From: Cladosporium sp. IMV 00045
Taxonomy: Eukaryota > Ascomycota > Dothideomycetes > Cladosporiales > Cladosporiaceae
Direction: 5' to 3'
Length of the DNA stretch: 63,328 bases
NCBI GenBank assembly: GCA_001931905.2
Contig: MSJI02000893.1
Location: 25,990 to 89,317, forward strand
Part shown: positions 11,901 to 22,827 of the stretch, one piece after another
Position numbering within the stretch: the stretch's first letter is position 1
Layout of the letters: every line of letters starts with the position of its first letter
The notes under the pieces: model-generated
Seen by the model: only the letters and a program-made list of their open reading frames with translations
Told to the model about the DNA's origin: nothing
The model's database searches: none
Program-made: the position numbers and the translations under genes

Positions 11901-12697
11901 TCACCAAGGAACCTCCCTCATCTCCCCATCTTCATATTCCCAAAATCCCGCCCCATACCTTCCCCCTTCCCCCAAAGCCAGCTTAACAACGACTTCCGCT
12001 CCCTGTATTGGAGGCTTAGGCCCACGATTCCCATTCAACCCCGTCCTACAATGCCCCGGATTCGCCACATAAAACCGCACATCCTCATAAACCCTCCCCA
12101 ACTCAATCGTCAAAACATTCATCCCAACCTTACTCACGGAGTACGGCACGGAAACCGTCGGGGGCAAATCGCCGCTCACGAGTCGACGCACCGACGCCCG
12201 GCCGGAGGAGACGTTGATGATGCGCGGAAGGGCGGAGTTGCGCAGGAGAGGCATGAGAGAGCTGCAGAGGAGGGCGACGGAGGTGATGTTCGTGTCGAAG
12301 ATGGTGTCGCACGTGGTGCGGAGGTTGGGGGGGTGGGGGAAGGCGATGCCGGCGTTGTTGATTAGGACTGGGTGGATGGATGTTAGTTGGGGGCTTTCTG
12401 TAAGGAACCCATAGTGCCAATCGAGCGTGCCGCCCTGCCGTCCAACCTCGCAAACCGCCTCTCAACTTCCCCCACCAAGCTCCGCACGCTCTCGTCGCTC
12501 GTAACGTCCAATTCGACCGCGTGGAAATCTGCCCGCAAGCCGGGGTCGCGAAGGCCAGCGACCGTGTTTTGCGCGGAATGGAGGGTTCGAGCTGAGACTA
12601 GGATTGTCAAGTCGCTTCGCTGCTGGGCGAGTAATCGGACGATTCCGAGGCCGATGCCGCGGGAGGAGCCTGTTACTAGGATGATTGGGGAGGTCAT
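11901..12697 (-). CDS. Short-chain dehydrogenase/reductase
   Basis: NAD(P)-dependent oxidoreductase of the classical SDR fold; the substrate cannot be told. The N-terminal Rossmann motif TGSSRGIG, the INNAG motif, the catalytic Tyr-Lys pair in YSVSK and the NPG motif are all present. Exons are 12697-12439 and 12367-11901, about 241 aa, a normal length for the family. Joining RFARLD directly to VLINNAG needs a GC-AG intron (12368-12438) with a good CTAAC branch point. The only in-phase GT donor nearby would leave ten extra residues before VLINN and a ~41-bp intron. A 51-N gap begins 56 bp upstream of the start codon, so the promoter is incompletely known. Confidence 0.8.
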
Positions 12698-12752
12698 GGG
12701 AAGTGCTGATGGTAGGGGGGGCAGAATGTTTCAGAATGATTTTTTTACAAAA

Positions 12753-12803
12753 NNNNNNNNNNNNNNNNNNNNNNNNNNNNNNNNNNNNNNNNNNNNNNNN
12801 NNN
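12753..12803. other. Assembly gap (51 N)
   Basis: Run of undetermined bases between an A-run and an A-rich flank. It is probably a scaffold join or a homopolymer/repeat that was not assembled. Confidence 0.95.
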
Positions 12804-13461
12804 AAAAAGAGAGGATGAAGGTCAGGTGTGGCCTTGTATATATATGTTCCACTTGGTTCATTCTGTGAAGCTATCTCGTTCGATGTCGATAGATTAACTT
12901 GCTCGTCTCGGGCTTTACATTGAAGTCGATCACAAATCCGAACGCCGAAGGTATCAAACCATAGCTTGTCTCCTCTCCAGTGGTCGTTGCGATCTGGTAT
13001 TCAGCGGCGATATCGGTCGTAACGAAAACGGATCGCCGTAGGATTCAACCTTGAAGCCAGATCGCGAGAATGGAACACCAAGGATACCATATCTGGCGAT
13101 CCTTAAGCGAAGCTTTCCAACAAGGTTGTTCGGATATAACTTTAACGATAACCTTAAACACGATCCAACCGCAGCGAAGAAGACTTGAGAGCCGTCGGCG
13201 TAACATCAAATGTGCATCCAGGATGATACCTGATCAAGCTGACTTTCCAGTCGTTCCGCGGTTCTCTCCTCGATTCGTGTTAATGTCGCATCTGGTGTCA
13301 TCGTTCAGCTTTGTTGACGAGGCAGCGTAGTCAAGCCGTACGCGCAGCATACCTTTCAGGTTACTTTTGTAGAAACATAAATATTCAGACTAGCTGCTTG
13401 GAACCTCTGGTTTGAATCTTTCTCGCTCTCGATCGTCCCTGCCATCATTACCCTCTCCAAT
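12804..13461. other. Non-coding stretch with possible decayed coding remnant
   Basis: About 660 bp between the gap and the lipase gene. On the minus strand about 13040-12895 a frame of about 55 codons (contains EYQIATTTGEETSYGLIPSA) reads like protein, but it is bounded by a stop upstream and changes frame with the preceding coding-like stretch. This would fit a broken gene. I do not recognise a family. Confidence 0.3.
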
Positions 13462-14860
13462 ATGCTATCCTGTGCGCTCATTTTGCTCCTAGGATCGTTA
13501 GCCAGGATCAGCAACGCTACATCAGCATCTGCTGCGTCTGGATCAACTAGTATCTCTGCAACAACGACTCTAGCCTCTCCGGCCGAAGCAAGCAGAGCCT
13601 TGATTTCCTTATACGAAGCAAAACCAAACAAGACCTCCCTTCTAGCAGCTTACATCGAGAGTGGGCTCACCACGGTGGATCTTGCGGAAGCTGTGGAATT
13701 TGTCAAGGCACCATTGAGCGGGCCAAATGGCGATAAAAACGTGAACAACGGAGTTCTAAATCCGCCTCCCTATCCAAAAGCTCTTACAGATGATGCACCG
13801 TATAGTTTGACAGAAGAAGAGCTTCGACAGGCGCTGTATATCCCTTCAACATTCCAATGCGACTGTAACAGCCAGCCTCTCATTCTTATACCTGGAACGG
13901 GGGCGACGGGCTACATCTCTTTCCAAGGCAACTATATTCCACCCTTGAACGACTCTGCAATCGCGAATCCGATCTGGTTGAACATCCCTGGTCTCATGCT
14001 GGACGATATTCAAGTACATTCCTCTCACACAAGCAAAGCAGTGACATTCCGCTAACCACCCATGCTACAGACCAACGCCGAGAACGTTGCCTACGCGATC
14101 AACTACATGTACGGAATCTGCAGACAGAAAGTCGCCGTGGCCGCCTGGTCACAAGGAAACCTCGCTGCGCAATGGGCTTACAAATACTGGCCCTCTACAC
14201 GTTCCAGAGTGACGGATCACATTGCCTTCTCCCCGGACTACCATGGAACCACGGCCTTCTCATCTGACCCCCTCAATGCTTCACCCGTGGCACCAGCCAG
14301 CTTGCAACAGGCGTACAACAGCACCTTCATCCAGACTCTGAGATCCCACGGCGGCGACGCGGCATACGTCCCTACCACCGTGATCTTTTCCGGCGCGTAC
14401 GATGAGATCGTCGAGCCGCAGCAAGGCGCGAATGCTTCCGCGAATTTACTATATTCGAAGCACGCAGAAGCATCAAACAACCAAGTACAGCTCGTCTGTC
14501 CAGGTCAGCCAGCAGGCTCATTTTATACACACGAAGGCATACTGTACAACCCGGTCGGATTCGCACTGTTGAAAGACGCTCTGAGCCACGAAGGGCCGGG
14601 CAGGACATCTCGTCTAGATCTCGAGACTGTTTGTGCAGAATACTTGAGTCCGGGCTTGAGTCTTGAGGATATGAGATTTGCTCACGATGCTATCGTGATT
14701 GGAGGGCTTGCTGGGCTTTACTATCCGAACAAGACTACGGCTGAGCCACCTATCAGATGTAAGACATGTCGGTCATCAAATCACATTTGAAAAGCTGCTG
14801 ATGTGCTTTCAAGCTTATGCCCAGACACGTGCTGCCGGATGGCATGACGACGTCGAATGA
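13462..14860 (+). CDS. Secreted CALB-like lipase / alpha-beta hydrolase
   Basis: Serine hydrolase related to Candida antarctica lipase B, expected to hydrolyse esters outside the cell. A hydrophobic signal peptide covers about residues 1-20. Exons 13462-14013 and 14071-14758 are joined at GTACAT/ACAG. A likely third exon 14814-14860 (GTAAGA donor at 14759) would end the protein as SYAQTRAAGWHDDVE, 428 aa; without it the frame ends at 14790 with a Cys-containing tail. Catalytic residues fit the CALB pattern: nucleophile Ser211 in AWSQGN, Asp295 in AYDEIVEP and His338 in THEGIL. The oxyanion-side segment PGTGATG is near residue 150. A Ser/Thr/Ala-rich region and a ~100-residue propeptide-like segment precede the hydrolase core. 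Confidence 0.85.
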
Positions 14861-15728
14861 TACAATGATCTGGAGCGCAACGAGATGTAGTTGCTGGGCT
14901 CCTACATTAGGCTCTGTGATGCCTGGGATTGATGCAGTGTTGCTTTGCTTTTCGCCAATACGAAGCAGATGTGCTTCATTTTCTGGTACTGTCGGTTCTA
15001 TGGCCCAGGCAATGATCGGTGTTCGTCGATCTTTCACTTGTCACTTGCTACAACAAAAATTCAATAGTCCCATCTTGAATGATCGTAATCCAGTTGGACA
15101 ATATCGATAAGCTGCTGGAAGCTTGCTTTCTTCGAGTTATAGTGAGCCAGTAGGTGAAGCTCAAGACGAAACACAACGCCGTGAAGTGTCGTCTCTGATA
15201 ACAGAAACGGGGAAACGACAATGACGCCCAACAAGTGCTTTGTCTATGCAAAACAGATATAGCATATCGAGTACGGATATAATTTACTGATGGAAAACGA
15301 GAAATTTATAGGAATACTTGCGTTCTGGCTTCGCACAGTCCGGTGAATGCTTACCCCAACCCCAACCCTAACGGTACGATTCAAAGACATCGGAGCGTCC
15401 CAAAAATTCCTTTCTAGCATTGCACAATGTCGGCCTTACTGGGAAATGACTGAGGTCGAACGTATTGAAGTCAGTTCGAATGAGTTGCTGCCATGGGTGT
15501 CCAAAATGCTCTACCCATGATACAACATGAATCTATCGATCGCTTCTACAAAGCCAACAAGCCACGCCAATACCACACCTGCTACCAACCAGCTTGTTCC
15601 CTCCAATAATCCGGCGACCCATTAAAGCGGGCCTGGCCATTTAGCAGGTCAAACTCTCGTTCATTATCGCAATTAAGCAGACATATCACATCATCAACCA
15701 AGAACGGCCATGCACCAATACGATGCAA
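14861..15728. other. Intergenic region
   Basis: About 870 bp between the lipase and the 3' end of the RdRP gene. At 15353-15376 there is a short C/A-rich run resembling degenerate telomeric repeat (one CCCTAA unit only). No gene is supported. Confidence 0.5.
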
Positions 15729-18700
15729 TCAATCATCACCCAAAAACTCATCCTCACCACCCTCCTCGCAATCCCCATCCTCTCCATCCAATTCCCTCCA
15801 ATCCCTCGGCCTCTTCGGCTTCATCACCAACTTCACCCTCTCCCTCGTCCTCTTTCCCGCCTCACTCCCCGCCTTCAAATAACAAACCACATCTCGCGCC
15901 ACCCAGAACATGAAAGTCCTGCGCTTCGCGTACCAATTCCTCGCCAACCACGCCACTTTGAAGCACTCCCAAGCGGTTGGGTCGACGGGACGCTGGCGGG
16001 AATTCCAGAGCGGGTTGTGAGGATCGAGGGGTTGGATGGAGGAGTAGGCTGTTATGCAGTCTTGCAAGCGGGCGGCGTGGAGATCTTTTCGTGAAATTTC
16101 GGCGGATGCAGATGTGGCTGCTTTGCTGTTGTTGTTGGCATTGATCTGCCACAGGGCAATCCATTTGTCGTACACGGCGGTGAGCTGGGATTTTAAATTG
16201 CCATTTTCTGCTTTCGCCAGCTCGGTCGAAATCATAGACGGCGTGTATTGCAGATCCAGGTCGCTGCAGACACTTTGCGCGGGCTCCACGATGCTTCTGT
16301 GGAAATCTTCCAGGTGCGTCGCGAAGTGCGGGTTGATCACGTTGAAGACCGCGTCGTCGAGGACGTCGTCGAGGGTGGAGGCGTATCTTCGCTGCGGGTA
16401 CTTTCGGAGGGTTTCGCGCAGCGATGGTTTGTTCGATTCTTGTTGGCCGTGGCCGTGGCCGTGGCCGTTGCCGTTGCCGTTGCAGTTGGTATTGAGTGAA
16501 TCGGTATTGGCTTCGTCAAGATTTTCTTGGTACCTGACCCTCTTCAATTTTCCCACTGGCGGGCAGATGTCTTTGTGGTCGGCGATGACTTTGGCAAAGT
16601 CATGCGCATCGAAGCGGTACCCATTCTTGCTGTCGTCGATGATTAGATCGTGGAGATCTGCTAGCAGTTTGACGCCTTCGTGCCAGAGATCGTTATAGTG
16701 GTAAGTGAGACGGTAGAGACGATTGGTGACCTGTCCAAGCAATTTCTCACGGCACGCAAATGGCAGGACGATTTCGAGCCACCTTCTTACATGTTCGTCA
16801 GTCCCGAAGTGTTCATCGTCGACTATCTCCCGAAGCTTTCGAGTCTCCTGTTTGATTGGAAACTGGTCGATGCCACGCTGCTCTACCATAGGAGCATTCT
16901 TGAACGGATCAACCAGCCTTTCATCGGCGCAAACCCAGAACTTGTCACCGTCGTAGTCACCACCCTGAAGCTTTGCCGCCAGAGGAACCTGACCTCTCGT
17001 AGACATGACCACCACGTCCTTCAAATGGGCCAGTGCTGGGTGGCATACGCATTTGACCCTTTGCATGTCCGAGCCACGAAGAGTCGGACTGCGTGCCATC
17101 AGCACGCTTCTACCCGCGAACTTCTTAAAAGTCTGGTTAGTGGACTCAAGTACCAATGCCCGAGAAAGCGACAAATGTACCTCGCCAGGAGCAAGTACAC
17201 CATACGGGTCGGCTACACCGAAAACGTTCGTCGACTTCAAGCATGTGAACTTCAGCTCTGAGCGAATTCGCTGGAAGTGGTATTCTTGCATACGCTCAAC
17301 GGCTTCGGCTAGAGGTTGGCATTCTGTAGGCTTGAAGCCAGCTTCATCTAGAAGTAGCTGAGTTCTCGCTGCTGGAATTCGTGGCAACCCAGGCTCATCT
17401 CTCTTGGGCCTGTCACCCGAAAAATCGAAGTGCTTGCCGCGTTGAAGAACCAGTCTAGCAGGATCAGTGGCCGCTTCTTTCCATTCTTGGGCGTGGATTG
17501 CGATCTCTTCGCGGATCATCTCGAGTAACGTCTTCCTCGGCACACCGCGGTCCTCGAGGATGCGCAAGAAATCCTTATACAGAAGCGAACACTTCGGAGC
17601 TCCAGAATAGGAAACAACGTCGAAGCTCCAGCGATCAATTTCACATGTAGAATTAGTCAGGTCTTCACTTCGCGGCTTGATCTTGAGCTGGCTTGGGCGA
17701 ATCTCAATCCAGGTGGCAAGATGATTCGGGTCAAGTGTGTCGTAAGAACCGCTAACCTGCCACAAGCCCTTTGATCCGTTGATGCGCCCTTGGAAGACGG
17801 AGGGTTCATCGGTAATGCTGTTCTCTTTACAAATGTTGATCGCGGCACCAACAGATATGATCCCGCAGCCATCGGTCATGACTTCTCGTTCACTAAAGGG
17901 CTGGAGTAATTTTCCCGTGAATCCAGGATCTTCCCAGGTCTCATCCTCAGGCTCTCCGTTTGCTAGGATGTCGCCCACAAATCGAATCTGATCAGGTTCG
18001 AACACGACTGTGGGTATCGTCCTCCTGATGCTAAGAGAGACGCGTGCGAAAGCTTTACAAACGGCCTGGTTGGCGTTTTTGTCGAAAGGGAGCATCCAGT
18101 TCAACAACTGAAAATGAGAAATCGGCTGGGCGATGCCATCGCCGTTGGTGGCGAAGAAATAACAAAGCCGAGTAGCACCGGCATTTGCGGGTTTCTTCGT
18201 AACAGCCTTCTTCTTATCTGACGAGTCGTCGATAAAGAATATGCGCCATACTCTACCCAAGAAGACTTTGGGCTCCATGAGCCACTCTTGAAAAGCAGAA
18301 AGCAGAGCTGATCTCTGATTGCCACTGAAATGACTGGGTAGGTCTTGCGTGAGTGAAGGAGTCTCGACAACCAGCACTCTGCTCGATCCGAAACGCCTCC
18401 CAAGCCGGGTAGACATTGCCTCCTTTCTGATAGGATGCAGGCTCAGCTGCAGCAGCGACTTGTCACCACTCTTCATATTCAACTCCATCTTCCCCTTCCA
18501 GTCAAGCCGTGCATCGTTTCTGCCGGCATCGGGGCTCCATATATCAGGAGATGAGTACCGGAATGACTTGATTCCATGGCTGGCTAGTAGCTCTCTTGCA
18601 CTAGTGTGATCTGTTGCAGTCGCCACTTGCTCTGGTGTGAGAAGTGTTTCGTATACCATGCGAGCTCGCTCGACACAGACAGCGTATGGTACATCTTCAT

Positions 18701-19814
18701 CATAAGTGTACGGAAAGTCGGTACCAAACCCACTTCTCGGCAGTGAACGAATTTGATGATGTTCATGCCTTTTCTCATGCATCTGTTCTGTGATTCGAGA
18801 GAAGTCGACTTGATCTCGCTTCTCAATGATGCTGTCTCCGCTTCGTCTACGCTTAGAAGGTGGAAGCTCATTGTCTTCGAGAGCAGCAAACAATGGCTGC
18901 CTGTCGCTAGACTCGGACTTTCTACGGAGAGGAGTCATGTCTTGACTGGCCCAAGATGAGCCGAACAAGGATTGCGAAGTCTCGTTGATGGGTTGGTAGA
19001 GGTTTTGTTCTTTGGTAAAGTCTTCAGTACTCGTGGCGAAGCTTGTATTTGCGGTTGTGTTACGAGTTGGGCCTGCGCCTGTCCACCTCCCAGGATTTGC
19101 CGTCGATTGTGAAGCATTGGTGGAGGCGAATGATGTTTCAGAGACGTTTGCCGATTTGTAAAATGAGGGACATGATGGTAATCTGTCAGCAATGGGCGAG
19201 TGTCCGGTGCTGTGAGGATCCAAGCTTTTGCGCGTTGTCGGTGATGCAGCTGCGCCTGAGTCGTTGAGGTTGGTCCTGTTGTCAGGATTCTTGGTGCTTT
19301 TCCGAAGACTAGGTGACGCAGGCTCACGATCAACCTCGTGATTTATCATGCTGTCAAACCTGCGCAATGAAGCTCGTCGCAAACTCGAGGGCGTGGCTGG
19401 TAAAGTCGAAGGCGACTGTGTCTTCTTCAAAGGCGTTTCCATGCTATTCTTCGTAAGCCAAAAAAGGTCATAAAGCTTGTCATGCAGAAGATCCGTTCGC
19501 TGCTGAGCTGAAGTAGAAGTCCAGCGTTGTGCAATCTCCAAACGGTACGCCTCGATAGCCTCGTCAAGCTCAGTCGACTTCTTGAAAGAAAGGTACTTTA
19601 TCCGTTCGTACAAGCGGTTTCCCGATGATTCCTTGAATTGTGAAGGTGAGAAGGTCTCTTCGCGTGGAGCAATGGCAAGGCCAAGCTCATCTCGTAAGTA
19701 ACGAACACGATCATTGACGGTCTTGTTTGTGTGGAAGTGAGACTTCCGAGGTGTTGCTGGAGGCTCCGGCCAGGCATCTTGCCTCACTGCGTCACCCATT
19801 GGTCGTGAATGCAA
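15729..19814 (-). CDS. RNA-dependent RNA polymerase of RNA silencing (eukaryotic RdRP)
   Basis: Makes double-stranded RNA from aberrant single-stranded RNA to feed Dicer and Argonaute in fungal RNA silencing (QDE-1/RRP family). The frame is a single uninterrupted 1361 codons, a usual length. The catalytic DbDGD signature is present as GDYDGD near residue 950, in the context AAKLQGG before and KFWVCAD after. Upstream are the expected conserved stretches (about 700-930). The C-terminal part contains a short Gly/Asn then Gly/His repeat coded at about 16444-16490. The N-terminal ~330 residues are Ser/Thr-rich and poorly conserved. The start at 19814 is the first Met; an internal Met six codons later is also possible. 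No introns are needed. It is a cellular enzyme, not a viral one. Confidence 0.92.
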   Translation of the reverse strand: MHSRPMGDAVRQDAWPEPPATPRKSHFHTNKTVNDRVRYLRDELGLAIAPREETFSPSQFKESSGNRLYERIKYLSFKKSTELDEAIEAYRLEIAQRWTSTSAQQRTDLLHDKLYDLFWLTKNSMETPLKKTQSPSTLPATPSSLRRASLRRFDSMINHEVDREPASPSLRKSTKNPDNRTNLNDSGAAASPTTRKSLDPHSTGHSPIADRLPSCPSFYKSANVSETSFASTNASQSTANPGRWTGAGPTRNTTANTSFATSTEDFTKEQNLYQPINETSQSLFGSSWASQDMTPLRRKSESSDRQPLFAALEDNELPPSKRRRSGDSIIEKRDQVDFSRITEQMHEKRHEHHQIRSLPRSGFGTDFPYTYDEDVPYAVCVERARMVYETLLTPEQVATATDHTSARELLASHGIKSFRYSSPDIWSPDAGRNDARLDWKGKMELNMKSGDKSLLQLSLHPIRKEAMSTRLGRRFGSSRVLVVETPSLTQDLPSHFSGNQRSALLSAFQEWLMEPKVFLGRVWRIFFIDDSSDKKKAVTKKPANAGATRLCYFFATNGDGIAQPISHFQLLNWMLPFDKNANQAVCKAFARVSLSIRRTIPTVVFEPDQIRFVGDILANGEPEDETWEDPGFTGKLLQPFSEREVMTDGCGIISVGAAINICKENSITDEPSVFQGRINGSKGLWQVSGSYDTLDPNHLATWIEIRPSQLKIKPRSEDLTNSTCEIDRWSFDVVSYSGAPKCSLLYKDFLRILEDRGVPRKTLLEMIREEIAIHAQEWKEAATDPARLVLQRGKHFDFSGDRPKRDEPGLPRIPAARTQLLLDEAGFKPTECQPLAEAVERMQEYHFQRIRSELKFTCLKSTNVFGVADPYGVLAPGEVHLSLSRALVLESTNQTFKKFAGRSVLMARSPTLRGSDMQRVKCVCHPALAHLKDVVVMSTRGQVPLAAKLQGGDYDGDKFWVCADERLVDPFKNAPMVEQRGIDQFPIKQETRKLREIVDDEHFGTDEHVRRWLEIVLPFACREKLLGQVTNRLYRLTYHYNDLWHEGVKLLADLHDLIIDDSKNGYRFDAHDFAKVIADHKDICPPVGKLKRVRYQENLDEANTDSLNTNCNGNGNGHGHGHGQQESNKPSLRETLRKYPQRRYASTLDDVLDDAVFNVINPHFATHLEDFHRSIVEPAQSVCSDLDLQYTPSMISTELAKAENGNLKSQLTAVYDKWIALWQINANNNSKAATSASAEISRKDLHAARLQDCITAYSSIQPLDPHNPLWNSRQRPVDPTAWECFKVAWLARNWYAKRRTFMFWVARDVVCYLKAGSEAGKRTRERVKLVMKPKRPRDWRELDGEDGDCEEGGEDEFLGDD

Positions 19815-20385
19815 CCAAGGAAGCGGGTCTATGTCTATGAGTTAACGACAAGTACCAGCACACATGATCTGTATCAGTAACGAAACGGGTATGTTGGAGT
19901 GAAAGATAAATACAAGTGTCTTAAGGTTTCAGTAAGTGGGGAGGAAGCGGGAGGCAAGGGCCGTGAAGCGAAAGTTTGCCCTGTGCGAGCGTGAAGTGAG
20001 GGGAAAAGCGGGATGGGGATTGATTGTTGTTGAGCTGTCCCCTTCGAATGAATACCTTATGATAGGTACTGTCATTGGACATATGCGCATAGCCGCCAAT
20101 GAAGACGAAGGGGCTGCATATACTGGTTTCAAAGCATGCAGCTTTACCGAAACGTGATTGATCACATACCAAGCAGAAAGTGGTTCAAAAAATGAGATAT
20201 TCGCTTTTTGGGTGGAAATGACTCAAAGCTGAGCCTCGAGAATATTTCCAAAGTTCATGTCTACCGTATTGCTCATGCTCGTCCAGGGGATATCGCTTAC
20301 TGCGGAGGGCCCAGGAGCTGCGTGACCTTTTGTATCCTTGCTGCCCTCCGCTTCATTCCTCTTCACCATACTACAGGTGAACCGC
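19815..20385. other. Intergenic region between RdRP promoter and TCTP 3' end
   Basis: About 570 bp. Upstream region of RdRP (-) and 3' flank of TCTP (-). No gene or strong motif is seen. Confidence 0.5.
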
Positions 20386-21100
20386 TTACACCTTGGTCTC
20401 CTTGAGGCCGTGCTTCCACAGGGTGACGTACGGGGTGACACCGTCCTCGCGGTAGTTGAGGAGGACAACCCTGAACCAGTGTTAGTTTAGGCATCGACAG
20501 CAAGAGCACAACCAAAGAACTTACATGGCATCGGGGTTCATGGACTCGCCGATAAGGAACTCGTAGTCCTTGAAGTTGGCGACGATCTTCTTAGCGAAGG
20601 CAGAGGCACCAGACTCGAACTCCTTGATCTCGTCCTCGGAGGCACCGCGCTCGGAGAGGGCGGCCTTGACAGCCTTCATGTAGCCTAAGGTGACCAGTCA
20701 GCGGCCAACTCGATATTTGTCCATTTTGATACCTGAGACATACCCTTGAGGTGGCTGAGGTAAGACTTCTTGTCGAAAGAGGTCTCGTTGAGACGGAAAG
20801 AGTGGACAATGTCGATGACGGTCTCCTTGCCCTCGTCACCGCCATCCTCGTCGCCGCCCTCGGCGGAGGCGTTGGCGCCAGTGTCGAAAGTCTCACCACC
20901 GATGGTGATCTTGGAGCAGTTGGCCTCGTAAGCGACGCCGTCGACGAGCTTCAGGTCATAAGAGTCGGAGATGAGCTCATCGCCGCTGATAACGTCCTGC
21001 GCGAGAAGAGTCAGTTCAATGCTCGGGATACCCCTCGATCGGTCGCAAGGCGGGCGGCAGCGCCAGGAGTTCAGTGCAGACGTACGTTGTAGATAAGCAT
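20386..21100 (-). CDS. TMA19: Translationally controlled tumour protein homologue (TCTP)
   Basis: Small conserved ribosome- and microtubule-associated protein linked to growth and stress. Four exons give exactly 170 aa: 21100-21086, 20996-20744, 20684-20525 and 20470-20386. The introns are 20997-21085, 20685-20743 and 20471-20524, all GT-AG. The protein begins [17 protein letters not shown] and ends with the family's [15 protein letters not shown] region. The first exon codes only five residues, a common TCTP/MMI1 arrangement. It lies head to head with the uS8 gene with about 600 bp between starts. Confidence 0.95.
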
Positions 21101-21701
21101 GTTGGCGGTGGTTTTGGGAAGAAAAGCAACGAAGGTCAAGAAGGCTGGCTAAGATGGCAGGAGATGTGAGTAAAGCGAAGAGGCGGCAGCAAGGTCTGTC
21201 TGGTCCGAAAATTGAGGGTTTAGACAGCCAGCGCTAGTGGGGGCTTTCGCCTCGAAGAGGGGCGGGCGGGACCTGGGCTTGGGATATGTCAGCACGCAAT
21301 GAAGTTTCAAGCACGCCAAAACAGGGCGGGCCCACACTTGTGAATTTTGCAATGCTGAAATTACCCAACTTCAGCGAGAGCCGCGATCTTGACAACAGCC
21401 CAGCCAACAACGAAGCTCGCCGATATTCAAAGAGGTATGTGGCAAGCAGCAGCGAAGAGCAAAGCAGAGATGCCCTTCAGGTAGCCAAGGCGCAGCACTC
21501 ATGTCTGTCTATTACAACCAGCCATGACACCGCTGCGCCGAGGATGGTCGAGCTGAAGAACCCTTGTGCGCCATGTTCCTCATGGCTGCCGGAAGGGCAC
21601 TCTTTGCGCTCAGGAAGGCTCTTGAAGGCTAACACATCTCGCGTGTAGATACCTGAAGCCGCCCCGCCGCTTGAGAATCTCCTTTCGACACTACCGCCAA
21701 T
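21101..21701. promoter_or_regulatory. Shared promoter region of TCTP (-) and uS8 (+)
   Basis: Divergent 600-bp interval between two highly expressed translation genes. Co-regulation is inferred from layout. No specific operator sequence is claimed. Confidence 0.6.
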
Positions 21702-22349
21702 ATGAAGACCTCCGTCCTGAACGATGCGCTTAACGCCATCAACAACGCCGAGAAGGCTGGCAAGCGCCAGGTCCTGATCCGCCCCTCCTCCAAGGTCATC
21801 ATCCGTTTCCTGCACGTCATGCAGAAGCACGGTACGTCGAAATCCACACTGGCGATGCATGCATCTGGCAAGGAAGAAGGCGTGAAAGATCCAAACTCAG
21901 AAAGACAACCACACAACGACACCCCACCGGGCTGATAACTAGGCAATGGTCTCAAAACTACCACGACCAACGCCCTTTAAGTGTCCGGAAGATTAAATCT
22001 TTCTGATGAGGATCTTACACGTCTTCCGACTCCTGATGTTGCACGTTTAATTCTCCGCAACATTCCCACTGACAATTTGTTTCCTTCAGGCTACATTGGC
22101 GAGTTCGAGGAGGTTGACGACCACCGCAACGGCAAGATCGTCATCCAGCTCAACGGCCGTCTCAACAAGACCGGTGTCATCTCTCCCCGCTACAACGTCC
22201 AGCTCAAGGACATGGAGCAGTGGGTCCAGAAGCTTCTCCCCGCCCGTCAGTTCGGTTTCGTCGTCCTGACCACCTCCGCTGGTATCATGGACCACGAGGA
22301 GGCCCGCCGCAAGCACGTCGCTGGCAAGATCCTCGGCTTCTTCTACTAG
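21702..22349 (+). CDS. RPS22: 40S ribosomal protein uS8 (S22/S15A)
   Basis: Small-subunit ribosomal protein. Two exons, 21702-21831 and 22090-22349, joined at GTACGT/TTCAG (intron 258 bp, phase 1), give 129 aa, matching the family length of about 130. The N-terminus runs [15 protein letters not shown] and the C-terminus ends GKILGFFY, as in eukaryotic uS8. The single large intron near the 5' third is typical for ribosomal-protein genes. Confidence 0.96.
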
Positions 22350-22827
22350 ATACCCAAAGAGTATGCAGGTGGTAGAAAGTCACAGGGCGGCGTCAAAAAG
22401 TTGGTGAGATAGTATTCTTCAATCAATCTATCTACCTATGATTTATCCGTGTGCACAACTTTTCAGTGGTGAACTGAATGTCTTTCTTCCGTATGTTCTG
22501 CATAAATACTTGGTCTTGAGTTCTTCAATCACGTGAAAGTGACCACGTCTTGATACCCGCAGTAAAGATAAATGCACCATCAGGCTATCAGGGTGGCCGT
22601 AGCGTGACCAGACATCAAGATCCCCGTTGAGGATTTTTTGGAAGTATCTTTAGCAGCCGGATAAATTACAGAGACCTCACCTCAACCATTCCACGTGACA
22701 TCACTCCAGGTCACTTACCGCTAGCAACCCCAGATTCGTTTGTCGACAGCCCGCGCAATGAACCTGCATGAGTGAATACTTTCAGGTCTTCTCACAACAT
22801 CACCAACTTTGTCAAAAATTCGCAACG
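22350..22827. other. Intergenic region
   Basis: About 480 bp between uS8 and the phosphatase-family gene, both on +. 3' UTR and promoter; nothing else is seen. Confidence 0.5.

Noticed and set aside
15353..15376. Telomere-like CCCCAACCCCAACCCTAA run
   Set aside because: Only one true CCCTAA unit and no array; probably chance or a very decayed trace.
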